NCBI GenBank assembly: GCA_003427395.1
Contig: BFEA01000270.1
Coordinates: 1,487,762 to 1,525,626, forward strand
Direction of reading: 5' to 3'
Source: Chara braunii
Lineage: Eukaryota > Streptophyta > Charophyceae > Charales > Characeae
DNA: 37,865 nucleotides
The notes under the pieces are model-generated. The model was not told where the DNA came from. It worked only from the letters and a program-made list of their open reading frames with translations, and did no database searches. A program made the translations under genes and the position numbers. Shown here in pieces: positions 1 through 10,380 of the stretch (its first letter is position 1; each line of letters opens with the position of its first letter).

Positions 1-813
1 CAGTTTTATGTCTGTCATTTTTTTTCTACTGTTGTTTGTCCTCTTTCTGATTTTTTCTAAGTTTTTTTTGTGTGCCCGACTGAGCACCATTAGGTAGTGC
101 CAAACAGTCGGTGGTTCCTTGTTTGGAGTGCCAACTGCACTCTTAGGGGGGCGCTCGGTTCGGGATGTCTGTGTTGCCTGTAGGTGATGACGGATGCTCG
201 TCGGAGTGTCTTCCTTGCTCAGTGGGTGGTGGGAACCAACAGTCTGTGGGGTTCACCGGTGATGTGAGTAGGTGATGTGCTGCTTTGCTCCGTGTTGGAT
301 GTGTGGACGACCCCGTCTGCGCTCCACCACTGCCTTGGTGCCCGTTCCGCTTGCCTCGCAGGTTGTTCTTGGCTGGATGTTGTCTTCGCTGTGTGTGGCT
401 GGGTTGTGGCGTTGCCTTGTGCTTCGCTGCTTCGCTGCCTTGCCGCCCGTCCGCTGGTCGTGCCTTTCAGGTTCTTTGCTTGCGCACCCTGTAGTTTGGT
501 CGCCGTGTTGGGGTTGCCTTGTGCCCCTCAGCATGGTCGCTCTGTTGCTTGTTCGCTTGCCCTCTCATCCCTTGCAGTGTGGTTGTCTTGGTAGTGTTGC
601 CTGGTGCTTCACTGCTTGGGTGCCCTGCTGCGAGTTTCGTGTGCCGTGTCGTTCCTCGCAGTCGTTTTTTGTGTTGTGCAGCCGTGTTGCCTCTACTGTG
701 TTGCCTGGTGCTTCACAGGGTTGCTGCCCGCTGCTATGTTCCTCTTGGGGACAGTCTGCCTTCAACAAGGGTCAAGGGTTCATGACCCAAACCATCAAAT
801 ACGGGGATTCCGC
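1..813. repeat. Pyrimidine-rich degenerate minisatellite, no gene
   Basis: No convincing gene is present. The plus strand is rich in T, C and G. The phrase GTTGCCTKGTGCTTC and variants recur near 409, 509, 594 and 698, suggesting a degenerate unit of roughly 95 bp. Long open frames on the plus strand (for example from 272) read as Cys/Leu/Ser/Pro-rich low complexity in several overlapping frames, which is what pyrimidine-rich DNA gives by chance. Confidence 0.5.
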
Positions 814-869
814 AGATTGTCGAGGGTTCAGCCTCCTGCTGAGTCGGTGCAACTCCGACGAAACAATCT
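814..869 (+). ncRNA. Type III hammerhead ribozyme-like motif (core A6 to C)
   Basis: The segment folds as a type III hammerhead. Stem III pairs 814-820 with 863-869 (7 bp, including the conserved A-U next to the cleavage triplet). The cleavage triplet GTC is at 819-821. Stem I pairs 822-825 (GAGG) with 832-835 (CCTC). The core is CTGCTGA at 836-842. Stem II pairs 843-847 (GTCGG) with 855-859 (CCGAC), with the usual G-C closing pair. GAAA is at 860-863. Every element of the family consensus is present except that core position 6 is C instead of A (consensus CTGANGA). Such ribozymes process RNAs of retrozymes and Penelope-like elements. No coding partner is recognised here, and the change at position 6 may reduce or abolish activity. 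Confidence 0.65.
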
Positions 870-1500
870 TTCATCATCTGTTTATTATTTTTTTCAGTCT
901 TTGCCTTGTTTATACTTGTATTTTTTTCGGATGTTGTTTTTACATTGTCGTCGTTTGCCTTGTTGTTGTTTCTCTCGCTGCCTTACGCTGTTTGTTTGCC
1001 CATCCGTCTACCCCTTGCCTTTCACCCTGTGTGCTTTGTTGTTTTGTGCCGTTTGCCTGCCCACCCGCCTCCCCCATGCCCTCCAGTGTATATGCTTTAC
1101 TACCTTGTGCTGTTTGCCTTGTGGCATGCTGTCAGTCTGCCCATCCGCCTCCCCCTTGCCCTCCAGCCTTCGCCCTTTGTTGATGCCGCATGACTTTTTC
1201 CCTCGGTCTCTTTTTTCTGCTTTCCCCGAGTTGCTGCATATTGTTTTTTTTCAGCTTATGGCTTAGTGCCCTCGAGCTCAAGTCCTTATGTCTTTTTAGG
1301 GAAGTCAGTGAGGTCGTGCATACCCAATCGAATGGAATATTTGCTCGGATCAGGGTGTGTCTCGTTCGATGCTGTGATGTATGTGCCATTGGCATTATTT
1401 ATGTTGTGTCTTATATAAACGCAGCTTGTTGCATCGCGAGGTGCAATAAACCCATCTCACCAAACACACACACACATATCAACATCTGAGATTCAACGAT
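870..1500 (+). other. Pyrimidine-rich spacer with repeats and TATA/AATAAA signals
   Basis: No gene is recognised. Three imperfect copies of TGCCCAYCCGCCTCCCCCTT lie near 998, 1058 and 1138. Further on, TATATAAA (1411-1418) is followed by AATAAA (1446-1451) and a short CA run, an arrangement reminiscent of a promoter and polyadenylation region in an LTR. I could not define terminal repeats, so this is only a suggestion. Confidence 0.25.
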
Positions 1501-1862
1501 TAAGGATCGGCGAGAGAGGACTCAAAAAATGAAGACCCCCGCGGAAAAACAATGAGCAGTGAGGGCATGTATTGCTTGGCAGGCTCCGTAATAAACCTTC
1601 AGCGCACCATCGAAGGGTGGGGTACCCGTGACATTCTAACCTCACGCCCTGTTCTGTCTTTTGGTCAGAGTGATAAATTGTGCGGAAAGGCCCTGATAGA
1701 ACAACAATATGGGGTGTGTCAAGGAATTTTGGGAATATTGAGTGTGGGGCCATGGACGGAACTAAAAGCCCCCATACGATTCCAGTTTTAGTGAGGAAGG
1801 ACCATAGTCGTGCACGGAAGGAATGGCGCAAGCTGCTTTCAAATATTTGCCTAATCCAAAAA

Positions 1863-2420
1863 CTATCTCTGCACCTCCATGTGGGCGAATAGTCGTCTTT
1901 TCAAATGGAAAGGTGGGGGCACATACATGGGATCTCGTTTTCGAATTATGTCCTGGTGCCGTTTGCTATAGAGTTCGGAATCAGTTGTTGATGGCCTCAG
2001 CCTGGTGGCTCTTTCCCTGTGTTCGACCTCACCACGTGTCAGGTAGTGGAACCCCTTTTCTCGATAACGCTTTGTGCGGCGACAATCGCTACACAAAGTG
2101 TTGGGCCAATGGGGAGCTATTGTCGTCCACGGGATGAGAATCAGTTATTTAAAAGGCAATAATAAAGAGTACGGGGGAAAGTGGGTATCGATAATGACAA
2201 AACTTGCGCCTACGAATCCCAAACACCTTGTCTCGGGTGAAAAATAATACCGTCCGTCGATCTTGGCGACGGCTTCCCGTACGTCCCACTCACATACACG
2301 TGTCCTTTCCTCGTTATACGGGAATGGTCGCGATGAGGATACGGGAAGTCGGCCCCCAGTCGGATCGGGACAATCGGTCCATATGGCATAGACAAAGTGT
2401 GAGCACCTAAGTCCACCCAA
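1863..2420 (-). pseudogene. Broken copy of an unrecognised protein (CEWD...FPPY family), copy 1
   Basis: One minus-strand frame runs from about 2420 to 1863 with a single internal TAA at 2145-2147. From the FPY at 2324 onward its translation aligns without gaps to a plus-strand frame at 23486-23899. The shared pattern is FPY, R[VI]CEWD, FPPY eighteen residues after a conserved Cys, a P-W-x4-P-x-W-P segment, CxxC, TRxExE, RLRP and R-D...VP. The CxxC could be half of a metal site. The internal stop sits where copy 2 reads Ser, so copy 1 is probably dead. I do not recognise the family. Two diverged copies on opposite strands with a preserved frame suggest an old transposon-encoded protein. No start codon can be justified: the frame opens with TTG just after a stop. 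Confidence 0.55.
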
Positions 2421-2819
2421 TTAGTTATTCAATCACAGAAGTAAACGGTCGCAATACTGCATGCTCTATTGCCTTCCATTTATCCGGCGAACCGATCCCA
2501 CAAAAAGTGAGTTTGATCCAATCAAGACGACAATCATCATTCATTGAGTGAGTGGTGAGGATGCATTCACATAATCTTAGCGGACTCTTAGCTTAGTTAG
2601 CCCGATCGATCCATATATGTAACAAATCTCACATACACGAATCCTCGACTGTTAAGAGACACATTAAAAAAAAAAACAGTAAGCTCACCTTGGTTTACTG
2701 GTCCCTAAATTATGACGATGCTCGTTCGTGCAAGATTCAATTGAACTCGAGAGGCACACGCGAGACCAGGAAAGCATCAGATCATTCTGACATCCATCAG
2801 GTACATGGGAGCGAAGGAA

Positions 2820-2822
<3 letters not shown>

Positions 2823-2873
<51 letters not shown>

Positions 2874-2903
2874 GTAACTAGACTGAAGAAGGGAACTGTG
2901 TGC

Positions 2904-2935
<32 letters not shown>
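2823..2935. repeat. (GA)n then (TG)n/(GA)n microsatellites
   Basis: An uninterrupted GA run spans 2823-2871. After a 26-bp spacer a TG run (about 2898-2922) passes directly into a second short GA run. Confidence 0.95.
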
Positions 2936-2999
2936 TTTCCATCGACAATATGAGCAACGCATCGACTAACAGGTAGGTCTCCAACCCTGCGTCTGGCCT

Positions 3000-3165
3000 C
3001 ACACTACTTCCATCGACAGGTTTGCTCTTTTCTTGGCCACTAGCAGGGCTCTATGAATTCCCCCAGAGGGCGGCCATGTGCAGCCAAGGCCGCAACCCTG
3101 CAACCATGACCGTGGGCCGCAACAATGAAAAAAAAAAAAAAAAAAATCTGAAAAAAAAAATGTTA
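3000..3165 (+). repeat. A-tailed GC-rich insert, possible retroposed sequence
   Basis: A GC-rich stretch ends in runs of about 20 and 10 A residues (3127-3146 and 3151-3160). This looks like the tail of a retroposed transcript. No tRNA-like promoter boxes or coding frame are seen in it. Confidence 0.3.
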
Positions 3166-3339
3166 TGCAGAAAAATAAATTGAACAACTTCTGCCTTGTG
3201 GTCATATCCAAAAACTTCATTGAATTTGAAATAAAAAAACATATAAGTTTCATAGTTTTTCTTAGAAAAAAATAAGAACAGCTTTTGCCTTGAAACTATT
3301 TTCACCTTTGCAGTAGCCGACGCAGATCCCAGGGCTCGA

Positions 3340-3480
3340 TCCCCTGACCTTAGCCTCACCCGGGTACAGTACCGAGTCGCCTCCTGTGTGTTTGAACCCG
3401 TGACCTGTGTGTTGGTAGGTGCTTGTTGTCTGTTGGAGGATAGTGTGGTCGTCGGGTCTTGAACCGTAGTTCTATCAAGT
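3340..3480 (-). repeat. Possible tRNA-derived repeat (B-box-like words)
   Basis: On the minus strand, words resembling a Pol III B box occur at about 3395-3410 (GGGTTCAAACAC) and again nearby. The bases before the first resemble the 3' half of a tRNA, with an anticodon-loop-like segment followed by GGTC. No A box is convincing, so this is a weak SINE candidate. Confidence 0.2.
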
Positions 3481-3549
3481 AGGGGGTGTAGCTGCGTAGA
3501 AGTCGTACCTGCTACAGTCCTGAAAGGTCAAGGTCGTAGCTGCTACTGT

Positions 3550-3602
3550 CTCGAAAGGCCAAGTCTACAGACTTCCGGAAGGTCCGGAAGTGGCCTTTCG
3601 AG
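3550..3602. repeat. Nested inverted repeat
   Basis: The outer arms CTCGAAAGGCCA (3550-3561) and TGGCCTTTCGAG (3591-3602) are perfect complements. Inner arms ACTTCCGGA (3571-3579) and TCCGGAAGT (3583-3591) form a second stem inside them. A direct repeat of about 29 bp (GCTAC-TGTC-TCGAAAGG type) lies just upstream. Confidence 0.7.
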
Positions 3603-3849
3603 AATTGCTCAGGTTAGGCTAGAGGCATGTGGGCAAGTGGGCAGTCCAACCTTGTCTAGTGAGCGGTACCCAGTCCCAGTCGCACTTTGTCCAATCAGCA
3701 AGTACCATGTGGGACTGCGTGCACCTTGGATCCAGTGGAAAGGAGCAAACCAGTGATCAACCGAAGTATAAATCAAGAGGCAGCGTCCAATTATTCATTC
3801 ATTCATCCTGTGAGTCGTACAAAAGCATTGTCTGAGCGACTTCAATAGA

Positions 3850-4985
3850 AAAATTCCCATAAGAAATGAAAATTGAAAAAACATTTCATTGAAATAAATC
3901 CTTCATATTTAAAAATTATGATTCCAATGTTTGTCCAATTCTAAAATTTCCAGTTTTATTTGATAAGTTCCCTTTTAAAAATGAGCTTTCCCTTCCAACT
4001 ACATCTATTTGTTGAAGATGAAATGAGCTTTCCAGTTTTATTTGATAAGTTCCTGTCTAAAAATGAGCTTTCCCGTCTAAAAATTTCACAGATCTTTCAC
4101 GGGCGAGTGTGGGAACATCCATTTGCAAGAAAGGACACGTCAACGGGAGGAGCGCTAGTAGTTTTCGGAGTTCCCAACTGCCGAACAAACTTCTTAGCGC
4201 GCTCAGTAAGACGCGAGTAATTCCTACATAGTTGCAAAGGCGTCCAAAAGAAACATCGTCTTAGATGTGAGAGGGCCTGGTTGGCCTGCGATTCTGTGCA
4301 CTGAGGTAATAGCAAAAAAGAGGGGTACCCCAAAAGCCCAAGAAAGATTCGAAAAGTAGGAACAATAAAAATTGAGGGCTTCATAAGATCGTTTGGGTAC
4401 AGAAGCTGGTATGTCACCCCCGTGCAATCTTTCATTTTTATGCTCGTATTTTTTTACCTTCCCTCTTACCCCGCATTTTTTTTACGTTTTTCCCTCCCTT
4501 TTTTTTTGAATTTTTCGTTCCTTGCTGTCCCTCGATATCCCTCCCCCTCTCACAAGAGTAAATTGACATGGTCAGGCTTGGGGAGAGGTGAGGAACGAAC
4601 CGTCAGACGAAAACCTCGCAGGAATGAAGGAAGACATGAAATAAAATAAACCAGTGGCTACGAAACTCAGACGGTCGTGGCCTATCTGTTTTTTTCGTCA
4701 GATGTACAATTGCTTGAATTCTTCTTTGATTCCTTTTTTTCTTTTCCTTTTTTCCTTTCTTTTTTTTTTCCTCCCCTTTTTTTGTTATCTCTTTCTTTTT
4801 TCATTTTGTTTTTATTTCGTTTGGCTGTTTTCTTCGCAATTACCGCGTGACCCTTCGTGCCCCCTCCGGGCCCTCCCCACTTCTTTTTGAAGAAACCCAC
4901 CAATTGAAGGCACCAACAACGAGAAAACACACCAAGATAGGTTTCGAATTTTCCACCCCGGAAAGTGACGAAGGAAAGGGGAGCG
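3850..4985. other. AT- and pyrimidine-rich spacer, no gene
   Basis: I see no gene. A direct repeat containing TTCCAGTTTTATTTGATAAG lies near 3949 and 4029. Long T/C tracts occupy about 4440-4520 and 4725-4815. Confidence 0.5.
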
Positions 4986-4987
4986 AC

Positions 4988-5103
4988 ACTCAAATAAAAA
5001 GAAGGGGACAGTAAACACTCAAATAAAAAGAAGGGGACAGTAAACANTCAAATAAAAAGAAGGGGACAGTAAACACTCAAATAAAAAGAAGGGGACAGTA
5101 AAC
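4988..5103 (+). repeat. 29-bp tandem repeat, four copies
   Basis: Four consecutive 29-bp units beginning ACTCAAATAAAAAGAAGGGG are identical apart from one N at 5046. Near-perfect identity indicates recent amplification or gene conversion. Confidence 0.95.
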
Positions 5104-5330
5104 AAATAATCAATGCTCGAATAGGTTAACACAAGGAGGAGCGCTGCACGTGAGTTTGTGGCGGTAACTTACATGTGGAAATGACCAGAGAAGTAATTTG
5201 TGATGGACGTCGAGATCAGCCTCGACCAGCTAAAGGAGTAGGGTGAAAACGAGGAAGTGGTATAATCTCTTCGCTTGCCATATCCAGTAGTCAGGGAGAA
5301 ATAGCGCAACCACGAAGCACTGGACGTTAG

Positions 5331-5780
5331 ATGATCGATTCAGAAGAGTTAGCCATGACTTCATGCATCGTCGCCGCATCTGTGCAAGCATCACTTTCAC
5401 TTCTCATTTGCTTCTATCTCATTGCACTATTGTTCTTAGTGCTCATTCCTAATATCGTAATCGTAGCAGCAATAGTTTGGCTTAGCAAGGAGGAGTCCAT
5501 CTGGTTGAAGTTTGCTAAAGTCTCTTGCGCCGTTACAACCTTTGCAATTCTTTTCGCTGTACTGGCGACATGCAACTTTCTCACCTTCTTAGTTTTTTTA
5601 GCACTACTGGCGCCACTCCTATTTGTCCTAGCCTTGCCTATCTCCTTCCCCACCCCGTCCTCAATCTCTCCTATTTCTCTCCCTCCCCCTCCTCCTCCTC
5701 CTTCCCTTTCCTCCTCCTCCCCCTCCCCCTCGCCCCATCTTTCCTTTCCTGCCAAAGACCATGGAAGATGTTCCCTCTAA
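5331..5780 (+). CDS. Possible small membrane protein, doubtful
   Basis: An ATG-started frame of 149 codons has a hydrophilic start, about three strongly hydrophobic stretches (residues about 15-50 and 62-105) and a Pro/Ser-rich tail. The hydrophobic part could form membrane helices. The tail comes from a CTCC-rich low-complexity tract, and the plus strand is pyrimidine-rich, which favours hydrophobic codons by chance. No family is recognised, and there is no splice or codon evidence that it is expressed. Confidence 0.2.
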   Translation: MIDSEELAMTSCIVAASVQASLSLLICFYLIALLFLVLIPNIVIVAAIVWLSKEESIWLKFAKVSCAVTTFAILFAVLATCNFLTFLVFLALLAPLLFVLALPISFPTPSSISPISLPPPPPPPSLSSSSPSPSPHLSFPAKDHGRCSL

Positions 5781-5990
5781 TAACGCTCCGTGTGGCGGGA
5801 GCTGAAAAGCACTTCAGGGATGGTCACTCCCTTCCCGCAGATCGGTCATTTGTGCTCATACCCCTAGGTGCCGAGTGGAGTGTCTGGAGGTGCATGACCT
5901 AATATGGGATGTTTTTGTTCTCCCTCCTTCCTTCTTTCTTCCTTCCTTTCTTTCTTTTTTTCTTTTTCTTTCTTTCTTTCGCTCAGATGA
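5640..5990. repeat. Polypyrimidine tracts
   Basis: Low-complexity CTCC/CCT repeats occur at about 5640-5745 and TTCC/TTTC repeats at about 5920-5985. Confidence 0.85.
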
Positions 5991-7700
5991 AGGATCGACG
6001 ATGGTGGAAGCAATTCTCTGATGTTCGATCAATAATGAGAGTGGTATTGAGTTCTCCTTTTTGTGACACTTACCTTGGCTATAATCGTACGAGATGACTG
6101 GCGTTTTTTGCTTCCTTTGTTGGCCGGATTCGTACTTTTTCAGAAACATCACATGCCTTTACCTGTTTTTATTTTTTTATTTTTTATTTTTATAATATTT
6201 TTTGAATTTTTTTCTTGTTTTCCTTTGCCTCATCTTATTTTCGCTTTTTATTGACTAAAGATCAAGAGAACACTTGACATCCGGAGTACGTGAATGACTT
6301 GCGAGCATCATCGCTCATATTCATGGCCCTCGGATCACAAGCCAACTCACAATAAACTTCCTTGGAAATATTTTAAATAACGCTGTTTTTTAAAAAGAAA
6401 CGGTAGAGTGCTAGGATTGGTTGTCTGAAACTTGGTAGAATGTTGGGCACCCGATGAACGGTCATAACGGACTACCAACGTTGTTCATATTAACGTTCCT
6501 TGGCTCGCAGGCGCACTTACGATTCGATGAGGCACTTGCCTTATTTTGAATCATGGAAAATGGTCGACCACTCTGTTTGACTAGGCTATCATGGGAAATG
6601 GTCGACCACTCTATATAACTAGGCTTCGTACTTGCCTTCTCAATTTTTGTTTGATTTCTCCTCTTTTCCTTCCTCCTCCCCCCTCTTATGTTTTTCTCGT
6701 GTCCGTCGTTATTTATTTATTTCTATAAAGTTCGGCGATCCGCTAGACATCCGAGGAGCATACACAACATGCGAGCATCATCGTTCATATTTATACCCCA
6801 CTGATCTCGAACAATTGAATTCCGTGAAGATTACTGCACGATCGTTTTTAAAAAAAACGATAATTCTTCTTCTTTTTTTTGCTTTCTCATTTTTTCTGAA
6901 TATATGTTGTTATCACACTAGGAAGAGCGTCGAGCATTCAGAGAACGTAGATGGCATATGAATGACCAATTGTCGTTCAGATCTACGTTCCCCGGATCTC
7001 AGGTGAACTTACGTCTGATGAAATGATGATTCTCTACAAGGAACATAGATGACATGCGAGCATCATCACTCGTATTCACGCCCCATGGGTCGCGAGCGAA
7101 CTCACGATGAATCCCCATGAAAAATAGTTAGCAGTGCATTGCTAGATCTGTATTATGACAATCACTATTTTGTTATTTTTCTTATTATTAATTTTATAGC
7201 AAGAAAAGGCACATGGCGCCCAAAAAACGGAAATCATGAATGTTCTCACTGCACGATCCCTTAAAAGGAACATGAGTTCTCTTCTACCTTTTCGCGTAAA
7301 AAAGCACTAAGCATTCAAAGAGCATTGATAATATCCAAACGACCATCGTCGCTTGTTTCTATGCCCCCGAATCTCAGGTGCACTTAAAGCCAAAGCTGCA
7401 TCTAATTAAGTGAGGTTTATTCATTTAACCCCCTTGACTTGAGACATGGACAAAAGGAAGAGCTCCCTGAGTCACCCTACCTCTGAAGCTCCTTCTCCCC
7501 TACAAACAACCCTTGAAGAGAAACAAACTAAGGGAAGACAATTGTATGCTGATTGAAAAACCCCCGGTTAATAGTAAGTTTGCAATTATCATCCTGACGA
7601 CTCACTGGAAAAGTATACGGTCCAGTTGCCTAGTCATGCTGCTCCCGCCCTATGGTCGTCACCCTAAGATATGCCAACATAGTCAGTTGAAGCCCATATA
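5990..7700. other. Spacer with diverged direct repeats, no gene
   Basis: No gene is recognised. A block recurs with variations near 6280, 6750, 7040 and 7320. It consists of an ATCCGAGAGCATA-like start, ACATGCGAGCATCATC, CGTTCATATT and then CCCC-GATCTC. ATGGGAAATGGTCGACCACT repeats near 6550 and 6590. This looks like an old, degenerate tandem or dispersed repeat. Confidence 0.45.
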
Positions 7701-7728
7701 GTATGTTGTGCATACTATCCAGTGCTTT

Positions 7729-7738
7729 AGCACACACA

Positions 7739-7786
<48 letters not shown>

Positions 7787-7794
7787 ACACACAA
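7729..7794. repeat. (CA)n microsatellite
   Basis: A CA run with two interruptions; a shorter CA run lies at about 7929-7945. Confidence 0.95.
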
Positions 7795-8123
7795 ACCAGT
7801 GTGGCAGTGTATATTTTCATGTTCTAGCGACAATAGATGCATCCTATCGATGGAAGTACCATGAGACCAGCCTCGAGGTTCAAGACTTACCTGTTCTCAA
7901 CGTATATTTCCATGTTATGGCTCTTCCTACACACACACACACACTGACCGACATTGCCACGCTTCACGAAATGAGCAAAATGGGATTGAATCTTCCCTTA
8001 GAAAATGGAAGTATCCACTACCACTACATGGAAATATACACTGCCAAAGACCGAAAATGTGTTAGTGTATATTTCCATGTTCTAGCGACAGATTCATTCC
8101 CATTTCACGAATCCTATGGATGG

Positions 8124-8127
<4 letters not shown>

Positions 8128-8190
<63 letters not shown>
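8128..8190. repeat. (CT)n microsatellite
   Basis: Pure CT dinucleotide run. Confidence 0.95.
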
Positions 8191-8194
<4 letters not shown>

Positions 8195-8214
8195 GCTCGC
8201 TCGCACGCGTGCGG

Positions 8215-8505
8215 GGTGACATTTGCATCTGACAGCTCCTCAGTCCATACTCACACCCGAATTTCTTTGCAATGTATTTGTTCGTCACGGTGTATCTTCC
8301 TATGTTATTGCGGAAGATTCCTTCTATTTTGCACATTGGCAGGCTGGTCAGATGATGCATACATGAAACCGCTCACGTGCAGACGTGAGTTCGAATCCAG
8401 GGGCGACCGCAATAAAATAGTTCTGATTTACAAAGGATCAGACGGCGTGCTGATGCCTTGGCCGATGCCCTCCCAATGCTGCACGTCCCTCATGTTCTAA
8501 AACAA
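8215..8505 (+). mobile_element. tRNA-derived SINE-like unit, copy 1
   Basis: The unit contains an A-box-like TGGCAGGCTGGTCAGATGATG (about 8337-8357) and a strong B box GAGTTCGAATCC (8388-8399), spaced as in a tRNA. A non-tRNA body follows, running through TTCTGATTTACAAAGGATC to TTCTAAAACAAAC. It is followed head-to-tail by copy 2. The boxes point to Pol III transcription; mobilisation by a LINE is inferred. Confidence 0.6.
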
Positions 8506-8514
8506 ACATGCGCG

Positions 8515-8761
8515 CGATGACATTTGCATCTGTCAGCTCCTTAGTCCATACTCACACTGGGATCTCTTTGCAATGTATCTGTCCGCCGCCGTGTATCTTC
8601 CTATATTCTTGTGGAAGATTCCTTCTCATTTTGCACATTGGTAGGCTGCTCAATAATGCACACACGAAACTGTTCAATTGTAGATGTGAGTTTGAATCCA
8701 CGGGCGACCACATTTAAATAGTTCTGATTTACAAAGGATCGGCGTGTTGATGCCTTGGCCG
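8515..8761 (+). mobile_element. tRNA-derived SINE-like unit, copy 2
   Basis: Same unit as copy 1, starting TGACATTTGCATCTGTCAGC, with a diverged B box GAGTTTGAATCC at 8688-8699. It breaks off after GATGCCTTGGCCGA and is followed directly by a third partial unit. Confidence 0.6.
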
Positions 8762-8877
8762 AAACTCACGGGCGACCACAATAAAATAGTTCTGATTTAC
8801 AAAGGATCAGACAGCGTGCTGATGCCTTGTCCGATGCCCCCCCAATGCTGCACGTCCCTCATGTTCTAAAACAAACA
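8762..8877 (+). mobile_element. SINE-like unit, 5'-truncated copy 3
   Basis: Repeats the body of copies 1 and 2 from the base after the B box to TTCTAAAACAAAC, without the tRNA-like head. Its start coincides with the break in copy 2, consistent with 5' truncation on insertion or unequal exchange. Confidence 0.6.
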
Positions 8878-9025
8878 CCCTCAATGTCACACGGGCCAGA
8901 TAATGGCCGTGCCTGGGGTGGGGCTGATGCCGGGCCACGGCGGAGGGTCTCGCGTTTCCAAGATGGGTCAAGCAGGCCGCATGGGGTAAGTCCGGTCACT
9001 CGAATAGAATCCGCTTCTGTCCCCA

Positions 9026-9312
9026 GATGTTCGAATACAAGTGCATAGCAACCCCAAATGTTTGAATACAAGTGCATAGCAACCCCGGATGTTTGAATAC
9101 AAGCGCATGCAACCCCGGATGTTCGAATACAAGTACATAGCAACCCCGGATGTTCGAATAGAAGCACATAACAACCCCGGATGTTCGAATAGGAGTACAT
9201 AGCAACCCCGGATGTTCGAATAGATGCACATAGCAACCCCGGATGTTCAAATAGAATCGCATAGCAACCCCGCATAGCAACCCCGTATGTTCAAATACAA
9301 GCGCATAGCAAC
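9026..9312. repeat. 31-bp tandem repeat, about nine copies
   Basis: Unit approximately GAATACAAGTGCATAGCAAC followed by CCCGGATGTTC, with scattered substitutions and a short internal duplication near 9265. The period is not a multiple of three, so the repetitive peptides readable on the minus strand shift frame at each unit and are not a protein. Confidence 0.9.
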
Positions 9313-9326
9313 TCGGAGCAGATGCA

Positions 9327-10079
9327 AATGTGCAAAATGAGAATAAATATTCCGCTGGAACATGGGAAGGTGCACAGTGGAAGGGCGGTCACTCAGGGCC
9401 TCGCCACACCACTATCGAAACATGAATTTTCGTGAGTTTCGCATCGCCACACAGCCTATCGAAAAATACAGCTGTGAAATTCTTCGATAGGTGTCAGACA
9501 TCGGAATTCGATAGCCCTATCGAACAAACTGTGAACGCCCGCCTGCAATGGCCTTCTTTTCGACAGCCTCCTTTCTGGACTATCGAAATACCGCCCATGC
9601 ACGCGCTAGCCGCCACAACCCTCACGCTGACGACGTCAGTTTTTGTTTTTTTTTTCTTTTCGATAGTCCGGTATCGAATATCCAGAGGGCAGTGGCAATC
9701 GTGGTCCGGAAACGCGCCCATCGGAGTGGCCCATGGGACATCGGAGGGCTCCAGGCACTCCAGTAGCAATTCGCCAAGCAATTCGTCGGGAGAGGCGTGG
9801 TCGCCACACAACACTATCGAATGCGGACCCGGAATGGAGAACATTCGATACCCGTATGATTCGATAGTGCTGTCTGGCGAAAGGGGGGTTTTCTATCGAA
9901 TGCAGGACTATCGAAATATTCTGACAGTTGTCGAAAAAAAAGGCATTTCGATAGTGGTGTGGCGAGGCCCTCAAATCCACTGCTGTTCCTAGACGTTCAA
10001 ATACAAGTAACTGGGGGCAGACGCAAATGTGCAAAATGAGAATGAATCTCCCGCTAGAACATGGGAAGGTGCACAGTGG
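9327..10079. repeat. Direct repeats flanking MITE-1
   Basis: About 90 bp at 9285-9380 recurs at 9990-10079 (GCAAATGTGCAAAATGAGAA, then GCTRGAACATGGGAAGGTGC). The 575-bp MITE lies between them. Either the host repeat was duplicated or the MITE landed between neighbouring copies. Confidence 0.6.
9396..9970. mobile_element. MITE-1, Harbinger-like ends with reiterated TATCGAA
   Basis: Perfect 25-bp terminal inverted repeats at 9396-9420 and 9946-9970 begin GGGCCTCGCCACACCACT and end in ATCGAAA. They are flanked by 3-bp direct repeats TCA (9393-9395 and 9971-9973). I count 14 exact TATCGAA or TTCGATA words inside, several preceded by degenerate copies of CGCCACACNAC. A 3-bp duplication and GGG-starting ends resemble PIF/Harbinger non-autonomous elements, although that superfamily usually duplicates TWA. 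No transposase is encoded, and the 186-codon frame crossing it (9432-9992) is incidental. Confidence 0.85.
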
Positions 10080-10380
10080 ATTCACTTTTTTTTTTCTTTA
10101 GTAGATTCCTTTGGCATGCACAGAAGACAAAAAAATAAAATAACAATAATGGTGTATCTTTCCACCTGCTCAAAAGACCCTTTCACTACTCAGGACATGC
10201 ATTAGAAACAAAAGTATGGTGGTGTATCTGTCCATGTTTTAGCACAAGATCCATTTTGATTTTGCACATTTGGTGAGTAGTGCATGGAGGCCCTTACCAG
10301 GTTTTTCTTTTCCTCAGGTCACACTCACACAACAGTGCCAAATCCGTATAATCCCCAAAGTCCTGAAAAAATAGTGTCAA

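Noticed and set aside
272-1183. 303-codon plus-strand open frame
   Set aside because: Cys/Leu/Pro/Ser low complexity, several overlapping frames of similar length, and minisatellite DNA beneath. It also crosses the hammerhead-like motif.
8859-9280. Repetitive peptides (SNIRGCY/FEHPGLLC type) on the minus strand
   Set aside because: They are products of a 31-bp tandem repeat whose period shifts the frame every unit.
9432-9992. 186-codon plus-strand open frame
   Set aside because: It lies almost wholly inside MITE-1 and reads through its TATCGAA words. No domain is present and its ends do not match any gene signal.
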